Assembly (NCBI GenBank): GCA_945643635.1
Contig: CALZFC010000021.1
Span: 3,955,001-4,019,000, forward strand
DNA length: 64,000 bases
Direction of reading: 5' to 3'
DNA from: Allodiplogaster sudhausi
Taxonomy: Eukaryota > Nematoda > Chromadorea > Rhabditida > Diplogasteridae
The first letter of the stretch is position 1. Every line of letters starts with the position of its first letter. Of this stretch, positions 22,345 to 35,100 are shown piece by piece. The notes beneath the pieces are model-generated. The model did not search any database. It had not been told where the DNA came from and worked only from the letters and a program-made list of their open reading frames with translations. A program made the position numbers and the translations under genes.

Positions 22345-23605
22345 TTACAATTGCCTTGGTCTAAGAATAATTAAGAATGCCGTCAACAATATCTGCATTC
22401 TTCTCTGGGCTCGCCACTCCGTCACTCTTCTATCGAAATTGGCTTGGCTGATAAGTGCATTTGATGAATTACAGTGTGCGACTACTGTGGATTTACTTGA
22501 TCGCCCACTATAATTGATGCCGTGGACGTGATCGATGGAGGAGAAGAAGAAGAAGAAGTGGCGGGATTGGAAGAGTGGATGACACTCTTACCTCTCAGGC
22601 AATCTCCGTCCACGGACTGAGTGAAGCGGAAGCAGAGAGTGAGTGATGACCTACTCTTTCTTCCAGAAAGGCAGCCATTCATGCATACCAGACACAATAC
22701 ACACTTTGGCTGCTGTACATTGTCACGAGCGGAGATTGCGCCACGGACGGCCTCTTCACTCTCAAGGCTGCGGAAGCGTGAAGTGAGAGAGATAGTGAGA
22801 AAGAGAGAGAGAGAGAGAGGGACGGAGAGAGAAAGAGAGTGGATTGGAGAAAGACAGAAAGGCAGCGAGACATCATCCTACAAATGTCGACAGACGTGAG
22901 AATGAATGAGCATAGATGACGCAGTGTTCTTCTTCGTAACGGGATGCTCTGCCACCGATGACACTGAGCTTTCTGAAAACAGCAAGCGTTCACTGAAGAA
23001 GCTAAGAGGACGGCTGGGATGTCACATCCGAGGAGCCGGCAGACCATGGCAACTTCTGCTAGACACGCGAAATTCGATCCTATTTAAGGAGTCTCCCACT
23101 CCTTAGCGGAGGGTTAGTCAAGATCAACAAGGTGCATCATGCATAAAAACGCCGACTTGTTTATGGTTTAACAAGAGACTAGAATGTGAGGCCTCCCGAT
23201 GTAACTTCTAAGATCGTTCCTGGAAAAGTCTTCTCGTAGTCGGCAATGCTCAGCTAACATTTCCATATAAATACATTGCAAATATCCACTTAAGGTATGC
23301 TGTGCAGGAGAATCCACCTGCTATGAACTAAGTCCTTTATTTATTTACCGTTCAGCGACATACTTATGAAGTATGTAAATATGTACATATGTAGATAATA
23401 CAGAGTTGCCGTATATTATGTATTTGATTCCCAGTCTATTGTTTGATATCCTCGTGAGGATTTCTTACATAAGGAAAATTAGTGGACTTGGTTCTTCGCC
23501 TTCGTCAAACACAGAATACATTAAACATCAGAAACGAGAATTGACGTCTGTCATATGATGGCGGCTCTTCACTGGCTGAGCTTGCCGCCGTTGCAGCAGT
23601 GCCGT
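20927..23605 (-). CDS. Unrecognised gene, last three exons
   Basis: Three minus-strand exons join in phase: 23605-23546 (after TTCTCAG), 21347-21228 (after ACATAG) and 21051-20927 (after TTAAAG), with a stop at 20927-20929. They encode about 101 residues: an Ala/Ser-rich stretch with EEPPSYDR, then GPQSDIFLVEKFKSLCEEAK, then PLTKLLPDLTQVIDEAVKSV and a short polar tail. The last part looks like amphipathic helices; no membrane segment is visible. The 5' exons are not found: TMEM218 on the same strand ends only 200 bp upstream, so the start may lie further up or the first exon may be very short. I do not recognise the family. The 2.2-kb intron may hold exons that I missed. Confidence 0.45.
21438..21468. 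repeat. Perfect 13-bp hairpin
   Basis: TTCCACTGTTTGC (21438-21450) is followed by a 5-base loop, CGAGA, and its exact reverse complement (21456-21468). It lies in the long intron of the minus-strand gene. There is no U tract of terminator type, as expected in an animal genome. It could be the core of a small foldback or a structured intronic RNA. Confidence 0.8.
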
Positions 23606-23804
23606 CTGAGAATTCAGAAGTGTCAAACTATTTCATCAGTTTACAAAGATGGAATTGTAAATAATAAAATACGGTGCTGCACAAACGCTATATTTGGACA
23701 TGAATATACAAGCAGAAAATAATTTCTTAATTTGCAGCATTCACGTATGTATGTGCTTGAGTTATCTGTTCTTGAGAGCACTCAACTAGAAAACACAAAT
23801 AGCG

Positions 23805-24527
23805 TCAGTTGCTCACTGCGTTCGCACTGACGCCAACTGCTTTGGCAACCTTGGCGTATCGCGACGCGAATACTGCGGCAAGAAGGCAGAGGACGACGAG
23901 GAGAGCGAGGCGGGGAAAGAAGAGATGGTCGATGAAGAAGGGCTCGACCGACTCGGAAGGCGGCGGTGCCGTTGGGCTAGCAAGGCTCTTTATCTGAAAC
24001 AAGAGCAAATGCACTAATGTGTTATTTAGATGTGTGCATGCTACCAGTGTGCTCAACAGGAAAGATATCCTTCTTCCGCCCCTTGTAACAAGTCACTTCG
24101 CCTCACTAGAATGAAAGGGAAAGAAATAGAATTACCCATATTGTACACCAAGACTTGTCTGGCTCTAACCTCAACTGGAGGTGCTCGTGGCCAAAAGATT
24201 AGCGCGATGGTTATTACGGAAGCCAATAATGATAGCCCGAGGGTGGCGCCGCTTAAAAGAAATTAAAATGTTAATTGTGCTTACACCTGGAATATGTACA
24301 ACTAAAGAGACGACTACCTGTATCATAAATCTTCAGGTTTATCAGAATGGCTAAGATATGTTATATATGTGAGCATTTTGCTGGTGGTCATATATTTGCT
24401 ATTCGATTGAGTTGTGAATGACAACTGACGGCCCCTGCGTCCGGGCCACCAACAGACACGCAAGGAACGCGCCAGCCCATACGAGTGCGATGAGAAAGAG
24501 GCCGGCGCCCAAGCCAAAGAAACGCAT
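23805..24527 (-). CDS. tmem218: TMEM218, transition-zone membrane protein of cilia
   Basis: Three exons in phase (24527-24430, 24251-24170, 23993-23805; stop 23805-23807) give 122 aa, close to the 115 aa of human TMEM218. The order of features matches the family: a first membrane helix right at the N-terminus (GAGLFLIALVWAGAFLACLL), a second (LGLSLLASVITIALIFWPRA) ending in the conserved F-PRA, a polar loop, then the FFIDHLF motif and a third helix (LALLVVLCLLAAVFA). The family protein sits at the ciliary transition zone with the MKS/NPHP modules and is mutated in ciliopathies. In a nematode it would act in ciliated sensory neurons. The start is the only ATG giving a helix at the usual distance. 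Introns are 178 and 176 bp. Confidence 0.8.
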
Positions 24528-26634
24528 CGCACGGTCTTTCCTTCTTCTTTTCTGCCTTCAAAACATTAAAACTTTTTTACTTCAAGCACATATGTAGATG
24601 TATCTGCCGAGTCCATAAAAATACCAGTATAATGTTCATTCGGAGGGTATGAATGCAGGTTTCTTGCTGACCAATATGAATTGATTCAGTTTTTTTTATT
24701 TATGAGCGGCCAAACGACGCTAGTATTCGATGAAACGTACGCCCATTTGCCATAAATTAGAATGCATGCTGGGTGGCTCTCGCGCGTCTTTCAAGAAGCC
24801 AAGCAAATTCATTCCACAGGTCCAGCTATACAAAGCCTTCTGGCACTCTCGTACTCAAGGGACTCGTGAGTTCCTTTGTTTAGACCAAACGACGAATTGC
24901 AAGTTCCACACTAGAGATCCACTTCCTGCATGTGCATTAGACACCACTTCACGGTGGAAAAGGCAAGCGAGGGCCATTTCAAAAAAATGTTTGTATGACT
25001 TGGAGCCAAATGAAGGAAATGATGCCAAGATATTCTTATTTCAATGACTATGTTTGATGACTATGACTATTAGAGGCACGTATTTACAAAAAAAAAACGA
25101 ATATTTTAAGGAGCGCAACAATTTGAAGAAATGGACTAATAAAATGCTTAATGATGAACAATTAATAAACATATAACCAAGGACAGAACATAAAACCGAT
25201 TCACCACAAATTTGGGGACAACTGACTGGGCATCCTTCTGCACATTCGACGCAGCCGTCGTCCTGGCAACCGGTTGGCTATTCTGAGAAACATGCCATTA
25301 TTTTTTACTAGATCATTTCTTGTATGCAAGAAGAAATTTCATTCATAAAAAATTAAATATATATATCTATTTAAACAACACATCTCAATTATTAAAAAAA
25401 AACAAATGGTCGAATTGAACAGTTCCATCTACTCAAGTGTGTGATTGATAACAGAAACTTATTTTCAAAATCGAATGTGATAAATATGAATAAAGCACCG
25501 CCATTGTTAGCCGTCCCAATTTTGCTGTAATTCTTTTCCATTTTCTAAGGAGCAATGACCTACTACGTGCATCAGCAGATCAGCAGGAAAAAGGACACAC
25601 ATTCTACAATTTAAGATCTAGATTTGGCATCTAATTGTCGTATGAATATTGTGTGTGCTTTGAAAATGGCAGAGACATTACGATCTGTTGGGATATCAGA
25701 AATTGAGAGTGAGATGATTGGTGAAACATCAGTTTGCTGCAGCAGAATTATGCACAACGTTTCCTCGAGCCATTCAATCAGGCCATGGACTGGCAGTCAC
25801 TTTCTATTCCCACCACTCTTCAAGTGCAAGCAGACACCAGATGGCACCTGCAATTACAAAAGGGAACAGAGAAAGGTAGATTCAGAGAAAGAGAGAAGAA
25901 AAAGGGAAGCAGAGAAGCAAAGAAGATATTCGAAACGAGCGGTAGCTCATCAACTTCACGTGAAGAAGACACGTGCAATGATAACCAAGAGATAACAGCC
26001 AGAACATTCTTCGCAGTTGTTTCATTCTCATTTGTTTTGCAGGTCTTCTTCCACACTTTTCCACTCGTTGCTCTTTCACTTCTTATTCTTTCGAACTGCA
26101 ATCAATTACAACCTTTTTTCGAAGCCCTAACTTTTAAGTATACAACGAAGCAACACATATTTCGATTCCTATTAATAATCGTATCGTATTATCATAAATT
26201 AAATGCCAGTAGATTAAATGTGTAATTTATATGTAGTAAAATCTATCAAAATATTATTGCTATTACTCTGGTGGCATTTTGAAATTTCACATCATTTTTC
26301 GGTGATCCCCCTCCTTTTGTAATTTTACTTGCTGTCACATTTTCTGTCACCATGAATCGCGATGTGCGCCATCGTTTCATCTTCTAACGGCATAAATATG
26401 CACCCATCAAGGAGATAGCCTTTCCAGGACAGGTATTACTTCTTAGTCCTGATCCATTCTCAATATAACCTAGTACAAGCAATCTAAAGGATTAACATGT
26501 GTATTAGTCGGCATCATTTCATATAAGAAACTTGTTAAATTATTTTACTAAGAACGGTGATTTTCTTTCGGATTCGGTTCATCAATTACATGAGATTAGC
26601 CTTCCTACTGTTTTTTCTTAAACAAGGTAACTAT

Positions 26635-26635
<1 letters not shown>

Positions 26636-26674
<39 letters not shown>
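26636..26674. repeat. (TA)n microsatellite
   Basis: About 39 bp of alternating TA, followed by a TATATACATATGTATGTATG stretch of the ATGT/ACAT type that recurs in small islands throughout the window. Confidence 0.95.
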
Positions 26675-26678
<4 letters not shown>

Positions 26679-27733
26679 AAATATATACATATGTATGTAT
26701 GTACATATTTAAAATTCCAAACACTATTTATGGCTGATCATACTGACTATGTGAATGAATTCATTCAGCGACGATTAAGGCAAATGCATCTTCGTGCAGA
26801 ATTTCTCACAGTCAGAAGATTAACAAATCGAGCGTGAAAAAAGAAAGAGAGATTGCGTGTTCCTATTGGATTCTCCCGCATCCCAGTGTTACTCCATGCA
26901 TCCATGCTTCCAGCTCCTCCTCCACTCTCGATATCCGTCATATTTCTCCGCACCCCTTTTTGCTGGGCTCTCACACTCTTGTTCGTTTTCCACCTATTTG
27001 ACATCCTTGCTCACGGTCTGTATATTTTGTTTTTCTTCCGCCCTCTCTCTCCCTCTTGTATCTCTTTCACTATCTTTCAGTAGCTCTTTCTCTCTCTTTC
27101 TCTCTCTCTCTCCCGTGCCATCTTGACATGTGTTCGCACTACGCTGCCAATTCAGTCTGTAAGTTTAGCCATCACCTATTTTACTTGTATCTATATCATA
27201 CATCAATTTTGACTACTGCTTGTCTATGGGCAAGCAGTTACAAACTCTCATTCTCATTCATTCTCTCTCGCTCTCTCTCTCTCACTCTCTCCTTTGCTCT
27301 CTCTCCCTCAATAAGTCTCTCCCTCTTTTACGCTCTCATTCTCTCCTCTCTCATTCTTTCTCTCTCCTCCTCATTATCTCTTTCCCTCTTTCTCTCGCCT
27401 CAAATCGCACGTTCGTCTTCCCTGGCCGCCTTCACTTCCTTGTTCGCATTGCACGTTGCCTTAGGCGGCAAATCGTGTGGCGAACGTGCAAAAGTGCTGG
27501 CTACGGGCAGGCTTGATGGAATGGGGGAGAGGATGGAACAGTGAGCGAGAGCAGAGAAAAAGAGCGACATAGAAATAGTATGAGTGAGAGAGAGAGAGAG
27601 ATGGAGGGCAGCTGGTCGCCAGGAAGGAGGGAGACAGGAATTAGAGAAGCAAGAGCGTATGTAGGAGAGAAGGAAAGCGAGCGAGAACTGAAAGACGAGG
27701 GAATTGAACGGAAAGCTCAGCCCATCTCCTCTA

Positions 27734-27747
27734 CCCCCCCCCCCCCC
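27734..27747. repeat. Poly-C run
   Basis: An uninterrupted C run of about 14 bases, followed by a CCTCCTCCTCG stretch. Such runs are prone to sequencing error. Confidence 0.9.
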
Positions 27748-27814
27748 TCCTCCTCGTCACAACTCTGCCTACGGAGAGCAAAGTGGCACATATGCCCTTG
27801 CGGGCTTCTATATA

Positions 27815-27816
27815 AG

Positions 27817-27880
<64 letters not shown>
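27815..27880. repeat. (TA)n microsatellite
   Basis: Two TA runs separated by a single extra T, then GTATATATAT; about 66 bp in all. Confidence 0.95.
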
Positions 27881-29225
27881 GAATTAATGAAAGAAATGTT
27901 CCCTCTTGCTGCCTCTCATCAACTGATCACTTCCCGGCCAGGTGACCCTTGTTCCAGTATCGCCCAGGCTGCTGATTAGAAGATGATCCCCTGTAAGTCG
28001 CACTCTTTTGCGCTCTCGCCCACGAACAGCTGAATGCTACCGCTCAAGGTGCTGCATCTGCATGAGTATAACGCGAACTTCTGAGTCTCTCCCTCACTCT
28101 CTTCTTGCGCACCTCCATTTCTCTCCCTCTCTCTCTCTCTATCTCTCTCTCTCTCTCTGGCTGTCTCTACCTCTCGGTCTGTTCGTTCCGGGGACAATTG
28201 CCACGGAATATGACGGAAGAAGAGAATGGGATAGGGAAAAAGAGTAATGTGCATACGGCGACAGAAGGAGGTTGTGAGGGAGTGCGAAAGAGGAAAGAGA
28301 GAGGGGGAGAGAGACACAGAGAGAGCGCAGGCCAAGACGCACTACTCTCTCGCAGCGGCAGCAGCCCTGATGCGTCGTGGTTCCCTCTTCGTTCATTGAA
28401 GCATCGTAGATATGCATGGTATACAGAAAGAGGGAGAGGGAGAAAGAGCGAGAGAGACGTATCCGATATTAGCTCCATCGCAGTTACAGCTGCACTCGTT
28501 TCATTCTGCGATGTCTTCAATGAGAGGGCAGTGGGCCTCGTTGTGGTCTGCATGCCTAATGTTGGTGGTGTCAACCCCATCTTTATAATCTTCTGCTTTC
28601 GCACTTTCGTTTTGCCTGCGAACATGCGCGTTTTTCGTAGTCTTTTTTCAACCGAGGGGCTGCAGTTAGATGTGATAAAAAAAAGATGCGAAAGAAACAT
28701 TGCGAGAGACGAGACGGCAAAACAGATACAGGACCGAGTAAGATAGCAACACTGGCCCCAATTAGAGATGGGCACCGAGAGACAACGAGAATCAGCAGAG
28801 AAACAGTGAGAGTAAGAAAGAGTGGACGAAAGAAGGCGAAAGAGACGGAGCGCGCGCGCGAGAGAGAGTGAGAGACAGAGACAGAGGGGAAACCAGAGAG
28901 ACTGACCTAGCAAATGGTGGCAGCGATCAGGCAGGAGGTACAAATACACTGATCGTTTACGTTGATGCCTAAGAGCAGGCCGTCCCACCTATTCTCGAAT
29001 TTGATCCTTGCATACTTTATTTCTCGTTATAGCCACGTGACACTTTACTTCTGGTAGTATCGAGTGAATGAGTGAAAGCGCTGGCGAGCATAAAGAATAT
29101 TAAGAAAGAGAAGCAGTAAGGGGTGAGAGGGTGCGAGTCGCTCACTTCTTCACATTGCTTTGTTTTTGATCGTGTTCTCAACCGGGTAACGCTGTACCCA
29201 TTCTCTCCGACCCATGGCCAGACAC

Positions 29226-29226
<1 letters not shown>

Positions 29227-29265
<39 letters not shown>
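29227..29265. repeat. (CT)n microsatellite
   Basis: About 38 bp of pure CT just downstream of the second exon of the minus-strand gene at 29287-29981. Confidence 0.95.
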
Positions 29266-29268
<3 letters not shown>

Positions 29269-29286
29269 CTTTCATCATATCCCTAC

Positions 29287-29981
29287 CACATTGCATCATC
29301 GGGACATGCGCCTGGCTCGGGCGGCTTTCTTCAGGTCCGGCGACGTGCGAATTTTGATTTGGTGTGCTGGCTACGGTATTTGCGTGCGTTGAGTTAATGT
29401 TCCGGGCGGTCGCTGCCGCCATCTGACACACGCAAAACAAGCACCAGCAACTGTCGAGGGGCTCTTCATTCGATTTGTTTGCTTCTCCACATTTCTTTCT
29501 GTTTAGACCGCTTTCTTTGCTGTCAGCGTTATCAGAAGTTGTTCTAATTTCATATGACTTTTATCCCACTGCCTGAATTGTCCTCACTAAGCATTAATTT
29601 TCGTTCTGTTCTGCTTACCAACTTTCTTTTTCTCGTTGAATCGAGTTGTGTGCCCAAGTCTTGGTGAACACGAAGTCTGTGTTGGTTCATTCCGCGTTGC
29701 TCTGCTCTGACAATGAGCCTAGTTATGACGAGGCATAATGTGTAAGTTGACGATTGGCTGACTTGTATTCCTTTGAGGACGGCGGGCCGTCTCGTGATGG
29801 AGTTGATGGGTGGGGCGAGCATAATGGCACGCGCCGCTACGGCGGACTGGCCGGCCGTCTCCCACTCGGCACCGACCACCGGCGGCTTCTCACTTGGCGG
29901 AGGCTGCCGCCGCGCCGCTTCCTTCCCTTTCGTTGGTGGCGACGCGATGCGGGAAACACATCTGCCCACTTCCGCACTCAT
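29287..29981 (-). CDS. First two exons of an unrecognised gene (3' part not resolved)
   Basis: Exon 1 starts at ATG 29981 and reads MSAEVGRCVSRIASPPTKGK, then QPPPSEKPPVVGAEWETAG, and later ITRRPAVLKGIQ, ending in phase 0 at a GTCAGC donor near 29763. Exon 2 (29422-29287) follows a TGTGTCAG acceptor, continues in phase 0 (MAAATARNINSTHANTV, then GPEESRPSQAHVPMMQC) and ends at a GTAGGG donor. The sequence is Pro/Ala/Ser-rich and probably disordered, with no domain that I know. A downstream exon around 28995-28912 reads RWDGLLLGINVNDQC and TSCLIAATIC, hydrophobic and Cys-rich before a stop, but its phase does not join cleanly. On the plus strand the exon 1 region is also open, so the strand is not beyond doubt. 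Confidence 0.4.
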
Positions 29982-30003
29982 GGTGGGTTTTTTTAAGTAC
30001 TAA

Positions 30004-30267
30004 AATTGGTCTCTTTCTGTTTTTTCTTCTCTTCTTTGAATTTACTCGTTTTTTAAAATTATAATTTATAGACTAAAAAACTTTCTCCCCTTTCCAAGAA
30101 CCCTATGTTTGATGTCCTCGGGGCAAACCATAAGTTTGGCTCGCTATAACATAACAACAACTTTGGATGTTAATAAGGCTGCAAATTTTTTTCCGTATCC
30201 ACAAAGCAGCGTCGCCTCATCGGCAGCGATGCCACGGAGAGACATCTTTCTGTGTCTGTGTGTGCGT

Positions 30268-30298
<31 letters not shown>

Positions 30299-30933
30299 CG
30301 AAAGGAACTGAGCCGTTTGTGGCCTGCGTATAGAAGAGCGAGTGAGTCGTCCAATCATTCCCCGCTTGTTGTCATGAAAACTTATCTTCAGCACACACGT
30401 GCTGCAAGAAGCGACCACGTCCTGTATGGGTAACTGAGGGGAGGCAAGAGCAGAGACTTCGAAGAGAGGCGTCGGAGGGGCAGACGATAGTGGGAGAGTG
30501 AAATGAGAGGGCAAGAGAGAGAGAGAGATAAAAGAGAGTGGAAAGAAAGCTCTCATCAAACATGATTTAATTACCCTCCTCACCTCTTGTTTTTTGATAG
30601 ACTTTTCAGCTCTCCTTGCACTGTGGATGCAATTGAAGATAAGAGTCCGCTGTTTTGTTTGTTCCCCAACATCGCGAATCCAACCAAGTTGGAAAACATG
30701 AAATGCCCTTATTGTTAGGATCTTCGCGTTTCCGCCTACGGGGGGGGGGGGGCTCTGCTGTCGATAGATTAGTTCCCTTGCGTGCCCCCCTGCCCCGCTA
30801 CCCCGCTCCATCTGTTTGCGAACACTTGCGCACATTTCTTCTCGCCTCTCCACACGTGGTCCTGCCCGAACACCCCTCTCTGCCCGATGATGACGAAAGC
30901 GAGACCCCTTCACACTATGCAACACAGAGACAA

Positions 30934-30981
<48 letters not shown>

Positions 30982-31324
30982 AAGCAGAAGTGGCGGCGAG
31001 CGGCAGATTCGATGCTAGAGACAGAGACACATCCCTGCTGCCTTCTAGTGTAGCAGCACCCTCGTGTTAACTGAAACTCGCATTGCTTTCCTCTCACAAT
31101 CAGCGAACTGTTTTTCGCTGCTTTCTATAGTGTAGACAATCGGGGGAGAACAATTGGGAGGCACGGGAAAAGGGGAATATCTTACAATCAGACAAGCACT
31201 TGCTAAAGCACATGCTTAGAGCGTGATAGGCAAGTGGAAGGGCGCACTGCCACTGGATTACGTTCTCGCTTTCTGCCTACACACTTTTACTGCTAGTCTC
31301 TCTCTCTCCTTCACTCTTTCTCCT

Positions 31325-31361
<37 letters not shown>

Positions 31362-31930
31362 TCTCCTTCTCTCACGCATTCTATTTCTTGCTTAGCTTCA
31401 CATCTTGTTTCGCCTCTCTCCTTCCATCTCCTACTTCAGCTTTTGTTAATCTCCCTTTCCTCTTCATTCTCTTCGTCTGGTCTTCCTTGCCATTCGGGAG
31501 CGACCTCGACACGTATCAGCTGTTGCTTTTCTCTATATTTCCTCCTCTTGTCCTCTCCTCTCCTCTCCTCTCCTGTCTCTCTCTCTCTCTCTCTCTCTTT
31601 TTCTCTCTCTCTCTCTCTACCGTTCTGTTATCTCTCTCCCCTTTTCTCCTCTCAAGCCAACACTTCTAACACCTGTACTTGTATCGAATTTCGGCGCCGC
31701 CATGGAGACCAAGCGACAAGACTTTTGAAGAGGAGTATGATAGATAATTGAATTGACGGTTAAGGAATATTTGATACTCTGGCTGCAGCGTTGTTTGATT
31801 TGCAGACATTATTTGAATAGTGTACTTTGCAGTAGCAATTCCTTAAGCATAGAAGTTGAAGAAGTTCCTTCCACTCCCCTGCTATCTCTCCCTCTCCTTA
31901 GTTAGCTCTTGGTCGCCGTCCTTCACTTTT
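30004..31930. other. CT/GA simple-sequence spacer
   Basis: The spacer contains (GA)n at about 30264-30295 and 30937-30977, a run of 13 G at 30740-30752, and long CT-rich DNA at 31298-31640 with two (CT)n blocks. Long open frames on both strands here are simple-sequence translations (Leu/Ser or Arg/Glu). A short candidate exon at 31936-31964 precedes the next gene. Confidence 0.6.
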
Positions 31931-31935
31931 TCCAG

Positions 31936-31964
31936 CATCAAGTCTGCTCGATACCGGCTCGTCG
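31936..31964 (+). CDS. Candidate upstream exon of the PPP1R3-type gene
   Basis: A TTTTTCCAG acceptor and a TCG|GTGTTT donor frame 29 nt that leave phase 0, as the next exon needs. The residues (SSLLDTGSS) fit the polar N-terminus. The exon is too short for a firm call. Confidence 0.25.
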
Positions 31965-32112
31965 GTGTTTATTTTTGATTCGTTGACCACTAAGTTGTCG
32001 GCTCCTTTTATACTGCGGTTTATTGCATTTGCACACTGTTTCAAAAGCACTGTTTCCTCAAGAAACCAAACCGAAAAAGTAGTATTCATTTCTTAGTTGC
32101 TTTCCCTATCAG

Positions 32113-35100
32113 ACGCGTTCGCACAGTGAATCGGAGCGGCTGAACTTCTTCGGCACAGTAGGCATGACTATCGAGCAGTTCAAGAAGATGCACAGTATCC
32201 CCAAAAAGACTCCCGGTTGGTGTATCGTGTTACTGTAGTTGGTTACTGTAATTTCCGCTTATTCATTTCCTTTTGTTATAAAAGTATTACACTTCTGTCT
32301 AAAGATTCAGGAAGAATTGGAGAAAGAATTACCCTATCTTATTAAATAAATTTTCAAAATATCCAGTCTGGTTGCTTTAGAAGAGGAGAGCGGATGCGAA
32401 ACGGACAGCGAAACACTCTCAAACTGCGGGTCATCAACAGATTTGGCTGACGAGGTTCCATATTTAAGACTTTTGAGAGAACACATGGGTTTGGTCTTAT
32501 TTCTTATTTTCATCCGGCGAAGCTAATCATTCTGGATTGACCACTTCATTCGAAATAGCTTTCATCAAGCTCATTTAAATTTTCTGCTCCATCCTTTTCA
32601 GAAAACAAATTAATAACTTCATTTAGATGCTTATATCAATATTAAATAAATGCTGCTTAAACGCATACTCATGAGCATAATTTTAATAATGTGAGCGATT
32701 AAGTAATGTAATGAATGAAATCTTAGATTGTTCTGACTCCCGAGCGATGCCGCAAGAATGTGCGCTTCGCAGACGACTGTGGCCGGCCGCTCTACGATGT
32801 CCGCGTCATGACGGAGCCTTCCGACTACCCTCCCAGGATCTCTCCTTCCGTACTCCGAAGACTGAGGGGTCAGTGTCTAACCACTCTGACTTCGTTCTCA
32901 ATAAGACCCTCCCTCCCATTAATTTATTCTTACTGTCACCCGGAATGGCTTTCTTCGATTAAGCTATCATGTGGCACGGCAAAGCGTGCACTCTGCAACT
33001 TTTTAATGGCCTCCTCCTTGTCCGCAGTAATGAGGCATTCCGATCTCCTCACCGTCCTCTTTAATGATCTCGCCGCTTCGTTGTTGATTGTTCCTACCTG
33101 TTTGGTGTGCACAGGGAGTAGTGGCGTGATTCGCTTGGCTCACAGTGTTGCGATAGTTACGGAGAAAGAGATAGAGAGAAGGGGAAGATAGATAGGTAGA
33201 GATAGAGAGAGAGCCTTGTCCTAATTTCGCCGCACTCCCTCTACTTCTCCCCTCTTCCAAGGCCACGTGCACGCTCTATGGCTATTCACACCGAATTCTT
33301 GCTGGCCACTTGCAGCTGCATCACGTGTGTTTTGTAATGGGCAGCGTCTGACCGTGTTTAGCATATCACCTTCAGTGGACAACAGAATTCTTACTCTTTG
33401 CAGACCTTGCGGTCAAATGATGTTATCAGAGGAAGGGACAGAGGAACACAATTTTTAGGAGACATGGATATTCTGGATGATAGACGTTAAAGTGAAATGG
33501 TATCGCAATGAAGTGTGGCGCATTACTGATTATAGGAAATATCGATTTTTGTAGGTGAAACATGCGACTTGTATGACGATTCCGTGGCTGCGACGGCGGC
33601 GCGCTGGCAGCTGGCCTTCCCACAGCCCGCATCCGAGTATTTCAAGTTCAGACAGCGACTCGAGACTGGCAAAGTCTCCCTGGAGAACATTGTACTGCGG
33701 AACGAGGAATGCCGCATGACGGGCACTATCAAGGTTAGCTGAATACGGTACATCGATGGCTACCATCGAATGCTGGTTGAGCACTACTCACCTTTTGTCT
33801 CGCTTCAATTATGAGATTTAAAGATTTTGAATATACCATCGCACGGTTCCAGGTCCATGTCTACTTGCAGGTCGCAAACGTTGCGTTCGAGAAGCGCGTC
33901 TTTGTTCGTTGGACGAGCAACGGCTGGACGACCTTCCTGGACAGGCAGGCCTCCTTCCAAGCGGGCATCTCCAAGGCCTACGACACTTTCGTCTTTGACA
34001 TCACGCTCCCTCGTGACTCAGACAAGGCAAGTTACATGCAAGATTGGTGAACGAGCAGGGCTTGCGTGTTTGTATTCTAAATTCGACTTCAATGTTCGGT
34101 CAGGTTCAAATATTTAGAAAACGTATGCTGATTTTCTTCTTTACTGACTATATTCCAAATCTTTCTCTTTATTGTTAGAATATTCTTAGCATTCTAAATA
34201 TGATTTTACAGCAGAGTTTCAGCAAGAATATACCAAAATAGTTTTTTTTTTCTAGGTGAGTCGAATCGAGTTCTGCGTCGGCTTCGTTGCAGGCGCCGCT
34301 CGAGCCGGCGTCACCGAGTACTGGGATTCGAATGACGGCACCAACTATGCCCTCGTATTGCCCGAGTCTTCTCACGGATCCGCGCCACCACATTCAGAGG
34401 CAACGTCCTTCGGCAGGCAAGCAATCTTTCTTTCTTTCTCTATTTTGCATTACTTTATTTATAAATCTTTCCGCTTATTGGACGTGATAAGGAAAACCGT
34501 TATTATACCACACCAACTGCGAAAGACTCTTGTTGATCCAGAGTAGAACCCATCTTTGATGTCCGGGAGGAGAAATATATAAAGCATACGCACAATATCT
34601 TGGTGTAATGGTGTCCTTCACATGGTCGGGCATCTTCATAGCTTAAAGCTGTACACGAGGAAGTATTAGTGAGGAGACGCCGGACACTGTTAATTCATGT
34701 TAAATAGTGTTACTATTTTCGATTGTATGTCTCGTACGCTCGAATTTTCCTTTTTTAAATTTAAAAATTTGTCTAGGCTGTCGGTTTTTAAGCTATGGGC
34801 ATCTTTAAAGCTTCTGAAATAGCGGGCACAACTAGAGATAAAATATATAAAATATATATAGCATGTCATTGGGACCCCAAGTGCATCTTATTCTGGCGAC
34901 GTCCAAAAAGCTAATTTCAGTTGCAGCCCACGTGAATTTAGTATTTTTACCGACTACTTACAAGCGTTTAACCTGAGGAGACAATCCTGGTGAGGTTGTT
35001 GTCGTTGTGGTGTTGTGCGATGACCAAATTGCTCGCTTATACACATCAGAACGTTTTGAGCTACAAAAATACTCATTTTTACTTCTCCTTTTTTCATCAA

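Larger units (their letters stand above)
24528..28890. other. Long low-complexity spacer
   Basis: No gene can be supported. The region is AT-rich to 26.6 kb, then has a (TA)n block, CT-rich DNA at 27.0-27.4 kb and 28.1-28.2 kb, GA-rich DNA at 27.55-27.7 and 28.25-28.45 kb, a poly-C run and a second (TA)n block. At 28.4-28.7 kb both strands are open with fairly protein-like sequence, but I found no splice sites or start that favour either. Confidence 0.5.

Noticed and set aside
22679..23106. Overlapping open frames on both strands (MVCRLLGCDIPAV minus; ATDDTELSENSKRSLKK plus)
   Set aside because: Each has some protein character, but no phase-consistent exon partners were found and they exclude each other.
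25205..25282. Minus-strand candidate exon (SQPVARTTAASNVQKDAQ) after TTTCTCAG
   Set aside because: The residues and the acceptor are plausible, but no joining exon was found and TMEM218 downstream has its own start.
28167..28988. 273-aa minus-strand open frame
   Set aside because: Much of it is CT-repeat translation (Leu/Ser runs). The middle (KTKVRKQKIIKMGLTPPTLG) is more protein-like, but the opposite strand is equally open and no splice sites or start decide between them.
30170..31030. 286-aa minus-strand open frame
   Set aside because: It spans two (GA)n/(CT)n arrays and a poly-G run; the product is Ser/Leu simple sequence with no domain, and the neighbouring frames are just as open.
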